Assembly (NCBI RefSeq): GCF_002256285.1
Contig: NZ_NKJE01000002.1
Location: forward strand, 55,567-119,566
Length of the DNA: 64,000 nt
Direction of reading: 5' to 3'
From: Flavobacterium sp. BFFFF1
GTDB lineage: Bacteria; Bacteroidota; Bacteroidia; Flavobacteriales; Flavobacteriaceae
Part shown: one piece after another, positions 1-8,200 of the stretch
Numbering within the stretch: the stretch's first letter is position 1
Layout: each line of letters begins with the position of its first letter
The notes under the pieces: model-generated
What the model was told of the DNA's origin: nothing
The model's database searches: none
The model's input: the letters and a program-made list of their open reading frames with translations, nothing else
Program-made: the position numbers and the translations under genes

Positions 1-3000
1 GAGGTTGTCGCCGTGCTGCCGGCGCCGGCAATGATAAATGACTGCGTGCTGGACAGTACCGGGAGCAACGGTGCGGTTACATCCAGTACGCCATCGATAT
101 ACATTTTAGCATTTGTTCCATCAAAAGTTACGGCGATGTTGTGCCATTTGTCAGTTGGAATAATTACAGAAGAGGTAATCGTTTGTTTTGTACCATTGAT
201 CCAGCTCATCTCAGCATAGCCGCCGCTGTTGATCATTAAGTCGTAACCCGCGGTAAAAGTGCTGTTTCGTTTTGACAAGATGGTCCTGCCAGCGGTATTT
301 CTTTTGACCCATGCCGATACGGTGAAATTGGTGTTGTCAAGATTCAGTACATTTCCAGCGTCCATATAATCATCGACTCCATCAAAAGTGACCGATCTTA
401 CAAATGTCCTTTCAGGTGCATAACCGAACGTAATGTAGGTAGTCCCGTTGAAATCATAGGTAGTCTCTAATTTTGAGCCGTTGGCGCGCATGATCCTATA
501 TTCAGCGGTAGGGCTGAAGATAGGGCTGCTTGAAATAAACATCAGGAAGTCCCCCGGAGGTGTAATGGTCGAAGTCAATAGGGTAGAAGGTACTGACACA
601 GTAACAGTTTTTACATCACCGCCATATTCGATTACTTTCCAGGTCCTGCCAATAGAAGTGAAATCTACCTGGGTTGTTAATCCGGAAATACCGGAACTCA
701 TGTTCACCAAAATTGGCGCTTGTGCTCCCAAAGTTCCGTTGTTACTTCCCCAAATTAAAAAGTCCTTATCGGTATCGAATGTACTTGTATTGTCGGAGTT
801 TCTCGGCTGAATGTTTGTTAACCCCATTGTAACGTCATTTGACGTATTTTCAGTTTTTGACTGTTTTTGGTTTAAGCCAGATTTGTCATCCCTTCCAATC
901 GCAGCGATGTTATAGTTAAAACCATTAGATGCCGGAAAAATCGTGTTGCCATCAGAATCTACATAATCCTGGCTTACCCCATTTACTCCTAACGTGATGC
1001 CGTATTTAATCGCAAGATATGATTCGATCTTGCTTTTATCTGCTGCCGAATTCAGGCCGCTGTAATTGATGATTTCAAGGATGTCACCATCGTAACTGGC
1101 ATCGTAAAACTCGCTTCGGCCGAGCCAGTATCTTGAGTTTATGATGTTTTTATATGTTCCTGTATTTACTTCTATTGTGCTAAGGGTGTTGCCGTTGCAA
1201 AGCAGCATCATTCTATTCAAAGAACTTTTTCTTGGGTTGAAGATGTTTACGCCGGAATAAGTCTTCGTGGAATTTAATTCGCCGACACCGTACGAGGTAT
1301 TTGCAGCCTGGTTATAGGCAACGAGATCATTTCCTCCTGAAGCATTATACCTGGCAGAGGTGTTTCCCATTTGAAAACCGGTGACATCCTGGCTGTTTTT
1401 ATTGACGGTAACGTCATCGCCACAATAAATATCCTGTGCACTGGTCAGGTAAGAAATTGCATTGGTTGGTTTCAGCACCACAAACATATCCTGATGGTTG
1501 AATCCCTGGCTGCCCGACATGGTGTTTGATCCATTAAAGTGAATCACCGGATTAAAATTAACGTTACTAGAAGTATTGTTCCTGAATTTTGGTTCTTTAC
1601 CAAATTTAGCAAGCCCGTCTTTTGTACTTCCTGTGGTCTGGTCGTTCCAGATGTTAATTGTTGCTTCATCTGAAACGGCGCCAATTTCACTGTCCGCTTT
1701 CAACCAGAATTTAAGGTTTGAGGTGACACCACCCGGCGCGGTTGTTAATGCTGCCAGATTTTGAACCTCCGCTTTTACGACAAACGTATAGGAAGCTTTT
1801 GTGGAAGGACTGTTTGCATTGCTGGTAATGGTTACGGTCGCAGTTCGTACCCCAATCGCGGTTGGTGTGAACGTAACAACGAATGAGTTTGGTGTTCCTG
1901 AAACCACCGTTACATTGTTAAGCGGCGTGATTGTAAAGTCCTGTCCTGCAGTTATTCCTGTGGAAGCTACCGTCACGCTCGTGCTTCCAAACGAATATAC
2001 GTTGAACGGAATTGCAATTGGTGTGGTTAGGTCGGTAATCCCGAAATCCGTCTGGTCTGTAATGTTTGCTGTCGTTGCGCCATCTTCAATCAGTACTTCA
2101 TTTCCTTGAATACCAATGTCCCTGCCGCTCACTGTAGCATTTGCAGTGATCGTAAAGTCGTATGTACTTTCATCGGTATCAGTGTTTCCAATGGTTACAA
2201 TCGCGACAGCACTTCCTGTCGTCGTTGGGGTATACTTTATGGAGAAAGTTGTACTTCCACCGGCTGCAATAGTTCCACTTGGCTGTGTTGCCACGGTAAA
2301 GAATCCACTGCCGGTAAGGACAACAAAGTTCGGACTGTTTGTGAGTGTTAGCGGACCTGTTCCTGTATTTTGAATGGTATAGGTCCTGGTAATGCTGCTG
2401 CCTATCGTAACGCTGCCCATATCGGTGTAATTCGACGTCTGGGTTAAGGCACTTCCATCAGGAATATCTGTTGGCGTAGCACCGGCTCTGATGTTAATTT
2501 CCGGACTTACACCGGTACCACCAGTCCCGCTGATATTAAAATTGAATGGATTTTCATCTGAGTCATTTGTTACAAAAGACACATAGGCATTTCTAACGCC
2601 GACCGCAGTTGGTGTAAATCTGATTGAAAATGTGGTCGAAGCGCCGCTGGCAAGTGTTGCAGCAGGGGAGGTGACCAATACAAATTCGGATGCGTTCGCT
2701 CCCGAAATGGTAAAAGTTCCAATAGTCAGCGATAAGGAACCGATATTCTGAATCGTGTAGGTCCGCGTCAAAGGAATGAGTACGTTAGAAGTTCCTAAGT
2801 CGGTGTAATCGGTCGTCTCGGGTGTGGTATCCTCGTCTGCAATGTTGTAACCGTTTCCTGAAACTGCAATTTCCGGCGCGTTTACTGTAGCAAGCACACC
2901 AGTCCTTGGCGAAGTTGTACATCCTCCATTCGATACTTCAATATAAAATGTCGTTGAAGTAATGATATCAGGTGTGGTAAATGTTGTTCCTGTTCCTAAT

Positions 3001-4937
3001 GCTGTACCTCCGGTTGCTGCCGCGAACCATGAGATGGTTCCAACAGAAGCGGTTGCTCCAAGGACAACTGGTCCCGATCCAGTCCTTGATCCCGGCGTGG
3101 TAGTCAAAATGACTGGCAAAGCATTGCCTGTCACAGCAAGCGTTCTGACCGGACCACTTCCGCATCCTACAGTAGGTGTTACAGTAATATTTCCGGAACC
3201 GCTGCCCACAGTAACTGTAATGGCATTTGTCGTGCCGCCTGAACTTTGTGTCCAACCGACTGGAAAGGTCCAGGTGTAACTGACACCAGAGACTGCTGTT
3301 ACGCTGTAACTTTGCAAGGTCCCCTGGCATGCAGAAGTTGGTCCTGTAATGGTGCTTGGTTGTGCCGGAGCAGCTGAAGCGGTAACCGCTAATGTACTGG
3401 CGGATGAGGTTCCACATGAGTTTGTGGCCGTTACACTTATATTGCCTGAAGCGCTTCCAGCGGTTACCGTAATAGCGTTTGTATTTGTTCCACCCGTCTG
3501 CGTCCATCCTGATGGCAAGGTCCAGTTATAAGTCACTCCTGCTACATTGGTGACGGCATACGACAGAGACGTGGCACCAACACATGGAGCGGTATTTCCT
3601 GTAATTGCTGAAGGCTGAACAGGAGTTTGGATCGTCGCTACAGCAAGTGTGCGTGCTACCCCTGTGCCACATGCGTTTTGCGGAGTCACTTGTACATTTC
3701 CAGAGGTGCTGCCTACGGTAACAGTGATCGAATTTGTTGTGCCTCCTCCGGTTTGTGTCCATCCTGCAGGGAAGATCCAATTGTAAGTGACCCCTGCAAC
3801 ATTCGTCACGGAATAGGTCAAAGAAGTGCCTGAACATGGGGTAGTATTTCCAGTAATGGAACTCGGCTGTGCCGGAACGGCATTAACAGTAATGACGGCA
3901 GTATTATTGGTGCTGATCGCTGAACTGCAAATACTTGGAGACGCCCCGCTTGCAAGTGATGTTATGGTAACGGTCGTGGCACCCGAAGTCGCCAATCCCG
4001 ATGTTGTAAATGAGCCTGTTCCTGCGGTTGTAACGGTCATGGTAGCCGTAGCACCAGTAGCCGCATTGGGCGCGGATAAATTGTATGTTACAGTGTAAGT
4101 GCCTCTTGGCAAACTGGTCGCCGAGCCGGTTAAATTTACGGTCGCGGTACCGCCCGCACATATCGATGATCCTATTGATGTGGCTGTGAGGCTATAAGTT
4201 GGGCAGGCATAGGTAATGATGACTTTACCGTCTGCGCCGCTTCCGCCGTTTCGATCGGTGTTATTTCCGGCTCTTCCGCCCGCGCCTCCGGCGCCAACTC
4301 CTGTGGCACTCGCACCGTCTCCGCTAGCTGTTGATCCGTTGGCGCCTGCGCTCCCTCCGGTTACCGCAATACCTCCGGTAACTGTAATTGCTGCGTTTCC
4401 ATTCGAGGCTGTTCCGGCACTTCCGCCGCCGCCGCCAGCAGATACTCCTGCAAGGACTCCAGTACCTCCATTCCCTCCATAGAAATTTACGGTACCACCC
4501 ACATTACCAGTTACTGGTGCTGTGGCACCTGCCGCTGTGTTAGAGTTTGTAGTTGATCTCGCGCCGCCATTTCCGCCTACGGCAAGTAAGGTTGTTGTGG
4601 ATCCAAACCAGGAGGAACCTCCATTGGCTCCGGCTGTCAAAGCCCCGATGCCTCCGGTTCCCACTGTTACCGTGTAAACCGTTCCGGGAACTACTGTAAT
4701 AGCAGTGTTTTTTGCATAAGCGCCGCCCGATCCACCGCCACCCGCTGAGGGGTTTCCGGTTGCGGCTCCACCGGCTCCACCGCCACCCCAGGCTTCCACC
4801 TGAATTGAGGTAACACCAGCCGGAACTGTGAAAGATCCTGAGGTTGTAAATGTTTGCGTCTGCGCAAAACTTAAGGCAGACAGGAGCAAGCAGGCTAGTA
4901 GGGTTAGCCTGCCCATTAGTAGGGTAGTTTTTTTCAT
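1..4937 (-). CDS. Giant multidomain surface adhesin, 3' end off the window
   Basis: The frame is open from an ATG at 4937 down to the left edge, about 1645 residues, with no stop seen, so the C-terminus lies outside. It starts with a signal peptide (Met-Lys-Lys, hydrophobic core, ending near SFAQ). A glycine-rich domain follows (about residues 26-243). Next come three PKD/Ig-like repeats of about 85 residues, each with a TYNW...GWTQ core (about 350-610). Three 'choice-of-anchor D' (ASPM-like) beta domains follow (about 690-1050), then a LamG-like flavobacterial surface module containing an SKIESYLAIKYGITLG stretch, and finally a LamG/concanavalin fold starting VTFDGVDDYMDAGN near the edge. 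This layout is typical of T9SS-exported adhesins, so a C-terminal sorting domain is expected off-window. Ligand unknown. It sits behind the protease gene on the same strand with a terminator between, so it is probably transcribed separately. Confidence 0.85.
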   Translation of the reverse strand, partial: MKKTTLLMGRLTLLACLLLSALSFAQTQTFTTSGSFTVPAGVTSIQVEAWGGGGAGGAATGNPSAGGGGSGGAYAKNTAITVVPGTVYTVTVGTGGIGALTAGANGGSSWFGSTTTLLAVGGNGGARSTTNSNTAAGATAPVTGNVGGTVNFYGGNGGTGVLAGVSAGGGGGSAGTASNGNAAITVTGGIAVTGGSAGANGSTASGDGASATGVGAGGAGGRAGNNTDRNGGSGADGKVIITYACPTYSLTATSIGSSICAGGTATVNLTGSATSLPRGTYTVTYNLSAPNAATGATATMTVTTAGTGSFTTSGLATSGATTVTITSLASGASPSICSSAISTNNTAVITVNAVPAQPSSITGNTTPCSGTSLTYSVTNVAGVTYNWIFPAGWTQTGGGTTNSITVTVGSTSGNVQVTPQNACGTGVARTLAVATIQTPVQPSAITGNTAPCVGATSLSYAVTNVAGVTYNWTLPSGWTQTGGTNTNAITVTAGSASGNISVTATNSCGTSSASTLAVTASAAPAQPSTITGPTSACQGTLQSYSVTAVSGVSYTWTFPVGWTQSSGGTTNAITVTVGSGSGNITVTPTVGCGSGPVRTLAVTGNALPVILTTTPGSRTGSGPVVLGATASVGTISWFAAATGGTALGTGTTFTTPDIITSTTFYIEVSNGGCTTSPRTGVLATVNAPEIAVSGNGYNIADEDTTPETTDYTDLGTSNVLIPLTRTYTIQNIGSLSLTIGTFTISGANASEFVLVTSPAATLASGASTTFSIRFTPTAVGVRNAYVSFVTNDSDENPFNFNISGTGGTGVSPEINIRAGATPTDIPDGSALTQTSNYTDMGSVTIGSSITRTYTIQNTGTGPLTLTNSPNFVVLTGSGFFTVATQPSGTIAAGGSTTFSIKYTPTTTGSAVAIVTIGNTDTDESTYDFTITANATVSGRDIGIQGNEVLIEDGATTANITDQTDFGITDLTTPIAIPFNVYSFGSTSVTVASTGITAGQDFTITPLNNVTVVSGTPNSFVVTFTPTAIGVRTATVTITSNANSPSTKASYTFVVKAEVQNLAALTTAPGGVTSNLKFWLKADSEIGAVSDEATINIWNDQTTGSTKDGLAKFGKEPKFRNNTSSNVNFNPVIHFNGSNTMSGSQGFNHQDMFVVLKPTNAISYLTSAQDIYCGDDVTVNKNSQDVTGFQMGNTSARYNASGGNDLVAYNQAANTSYGVGELNSTKTYSGVNIFNPRKSSLNRMMLLCNGNTLSTIEVNTGTYKNIINSRYWLGRSEFYDASYDGDILEIINYSGLNSAADKSKIESYLAIKYGITLGVNGVSQDYVDSDGNTIFPASNGFNYNIAAIGRDDKSGLNQKQSKTENTSNDVTMGLTNIQPRNSDNTSTFDTDKDFLIWGSNNGTLGAQAPILVNMSSGISGLTTQVDFTSIGRTWKVIEYGGDVKTVTVSVPSTLLTSTITPPGDFLMFISSSPIFSPTAEYRIMRANGSKLETTYDFNGTTYITFGYAPERTFVRSVTFDGVDDYMDAGNVLNLDNTNFTVSAWVKRNTAGRTILSKRNSTFTAGYDLMINSGGYAEMSWINGTKQTITSSVIIPTDKWHNIAVTFDGTNAKMYIDGVLDVTAPLLPVLSSTQSFIIAGAGSTATT

Positions 4938-5052
4938 ATCCTTTGGGGTTAGATATTAAAATATGTATTTATTCTTTTTCAGAGAACTGCGATAAAACTA
5001 CTATTTTATTTCCTAACACAAAAGCTTTTCGAAGAAAAATTTTAACAAAAAA

Positions 5053-5064
5053 ATCGACTAAGTG
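5053..5064. promoter_or_regulatory. Motif ATCGACTAAGTG upstream of the adhesin, shared with the protease gene
   Basis: A 12-base element about 116 bases upstream of the adhesin start. It differs at one base from the copy at 10903-10914 upstream of the metalloprotease. The only sequence support is recurrence in the two leaders. A shared regulator is inference. Confidence 0.3.
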
Positions 5065-5226
5065 TTTTTTATCGTCGCCAAAGTGCATAAAATAAGGAAT
5101 TTTAAGATTTTTTTAACAAGGATATTTTTTGCAAGTTTTGGTAGCTTTTTTTCTAAAAATCAGTCAAAATTTGCTTTTCCTAAAATTGACCAATCCAATT
5201 TCTCCCAAAAAAGTATATAGAAACAG

Positions 5227-5255
5227 AAAAAGCCTTCTTATAGAGAAGACTTTTT
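5227..5255 (-). terminator. Intrinsic terminator after the metalloprotease gene
   Basis: Arms AAAAAGCCTTCT and AGAAGACTTTTT enclose a 5-base loop with one G-T pair. It lies about 25 bases past the protease stop, and on the minus strand the stem ends in a T run. The rest of the 340-base gap between the two surface genes is AT-rich and holds no gene that I can support. Confidence 0.6.
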
Positions 5256-5278
5256 CCTTTACTAATCTGAAATTAAAC

Positions 5279-8200
5279 TTAATACACTATTTTTTTTGTG
5301 ACTACAATATTGTTGACTGATGTAACCTGAACCAACAAAACCTGTTGCTGCGTTTTAAGGTCGTTCAACGTAGCGGTTTGGGCGTTGATGTTTTCTTTTT
5401 CGTAAATCAGTCTTCCCCGAACATCAAAGATTTTGATTTTCGAGATTTCCTCTTTCGAATTTTTTACGTTAACGATCCCCGATTGCGTGAATACCACAAC
5501 ATGGTTAGCTTCCATGACTGGCGTTTCTGTCCCCAGTGGTGCACTCTGATAAACGATTTCAAATCTATCCGCAAAATTTCCCTCTGCGGTATCAAATGAA
5601 TAGTCGCCCGATGAAAGATTGTGTGTCAAGCCAATCAGGTTGTCCTTGATATAAACATTCTGACCCAGTCCAAATAGTCCGTCCATGTGATCAATACCAA
5701 TCGTAAAAGTACCTGCGGCCGCTGCCTTAAAGTGAAGCGGAACGCTATCGGTATCGCTGAAAGGCAACGCTCTTCCCTGAATTACATAATTTGAATTGTC
5801 AATGATGCTGGAAATAGCACTTCCATTTTCAAGCAGCTCGCCGTCGATTGATTCATCAAATGCCTGCGTAGCACCGTCCATGTAAGCCACCAGAATTTGG
5901 TTCTTTGGACCTGCTGTATCGCTTAGATTAAGCCATATGCGGTGTCTTTCAACGTCGGCATCCCTGAAGAATTGCCCATTGTTGTTACCGCTTCGCATTG
6001 CGTTAGTAAACGTAGCAACACCAGCACTTGACTTTGAAAGGATGAATCCCTGTCCTGTTTGTATCGTCCCGTTTGGAACAGCCCCGCCGGCGATAGAAGC
6101 TACGCCTCCAGTGGTATTGTAACTCGCGTAGTTTGCACCGCTTGCTGCATCCTGCGAGGTATGTGTCCAGAAATATAAGGTCCCTGGGTTGCTTGCCAGG
6201 AATGCGTTTCCGCTTACTGGTGATGGATACGGATTACCAATAAGGTTGTAACCTTGTCCACTTACCGTAACAGGTATTGTTTTTGTTCCATTATTTGGTA
6301 CTCCAATGAACTGACCGAAAAATGTCGATACTGCTGTTGTAAAATTGTTAGGGGCCCTGATCATATAACCTTTCGCAACGTCAAACGAATTTGTAGATGG
6401 ATTTATCGGTGCAAAGGCATTTGAAGGTTCATCCAAAGTATAAAACCTGTTTGTTAAAGTCAATGGTGAAAAAGCCAGAAGATTTTGGTTTAATACCGGC
6501 GAAGACCAGTACACATAATCTTGGCGACGCATTTGTGCATTTCTTTTTGAGATAATGCTTCCTGAGTTGGCAACATCGATAGTCTGTAAAAGGTTAGCAT
6601 TATTTTCAAACGTAATAAGCGCGTTCGAAGCTACTGTGACCTTACCGGCAATGTTGAAGTCGTGACCCGATTGAACGGTTACAAGAGAACTGCCGTTAAC
6701 TTCAAGCTGACAAGCTGTCAAATCGCCAACCGACGTGTAATTTGCGTTAACAATTGCTTTTACACCATTGGTAGGGTAACCGTTATCCCAGACAGAGCCG
6801 TTCCATGTGGTGATGATTGGGGTTGACACCGTAAAGTTCTGGATTTTGCTACAACCATTTGAATCAGTAATGGTACACGTATAGCTTCCAGGGGCCAGGT
6901 TGGTCGCGGTAGCGCTATTTCCTCCGGTAGGAGACCATGAATAGGAGTATACACCAGATCCGCCAGATGCAATCACTGTTGCTGTGGCATCCGTTTCTCC
7001 AAAACATGAAATAGTTGTCTGCGAAAAAGTATTGCTCAGCACTGCCGGTTGTGTAATGGTGAAGGACTGGTCTTTAAAGCATCCTTTTGTATCGGTAATG
7101 CGAACGGTATAAGTTCCTGCAGCAAGTCCTGTTGCTGAAGCGGCAGTACCACCTGATGGTGACCACAGGTAAGTATACCCCGGTGTTCCACCTGATGCCA
7201 CTACGGTTGCTGATCCATCAGTTCCACCGAAGCAGGACACATTGGTTTGTGCTGTGGTATTAGAAATAGCAGCTGTTGGTTGTGTAATGGTGAAAGACTG
7301 GTCTTTTGTACAACCTGATGCATCCGTGATGGTACAGGTGTAAGTTCCCGCCGAAAGCGCGCTTGCCGTTGCTGCTGTACCGCCTGATGGCGACCATGAA
7401 TAGGTGTACGGTGCAGTTCCGCCTGAAGCCGCCACGGTTGCAGATCCATCAGTTCCGCCGAAGCAGGACACATTAGTTTGTGAAGATGTGTTGGATACAG
7501 AACAAATATTAATGTTCATCACCTGGCCGCCTAACAATGCCGTATTATTCCCTTTTACTGAAAACTTGAAATTATCGGGATTGGTGTTTGCGCCGCCGTG
7601 TACATAGGTTAATAAGTTGTTATTTACATCTGCCTGGGTAAAAGAACCTCCAAGTGTTAGTGCTGTTCCGCTCAATTTCAGCGTTCCGTAGGCAGGAAGT
7701 TGGGTAATGTTATAAGTCAGCTGTGCAGCAGTAGCGGATGGTTGTACGGCCAGCAGTTTCCCTGACGGAATCGTTGCTGTAGCGGCCGACTGCATGCCCA
7801 AAGGATTTATTGTGGCAGTAACATTATTTACAATCTGTAATTTTCCGCAAACCGTCATACTCATTCCGGTAAAAGTTCCGCCAGCACCGGTCACACGGTC
7901 TGTAGCAAGTAAAATCCATGTTCCGAGCGATGATGATCCGTTAAAGTTAGAAAGTGGCTGGTTCGGTTGCTTCGTACCAGTTAATCCACCGCTACAGCCG
8001 GTAGGAATCGGTGATGCACTATCATCCCAGGTTACATTCATGCCTGAGCCTGAACAATCCCTATTGTAAATTTCTGCAAAGTTTCCTGTGGGTCCACTAA
8101 ACTGCATTTTTAAGTCAGTCATTGAAGTGTGCGTTCCTGTGAGCGTCAGGTTTACATCGCTTATCATGATGTCATCTGGTACGTCGAGTCGCGCGCTTAC

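Noticed and set aside
2968..3507. Minus-strand open frame of 179 codons within the adhesin
   Set aside because: It is another reading frame of the repeat-rich adhesin gene; the Cys/Trp/His-rich, low-complexity product has no family features.
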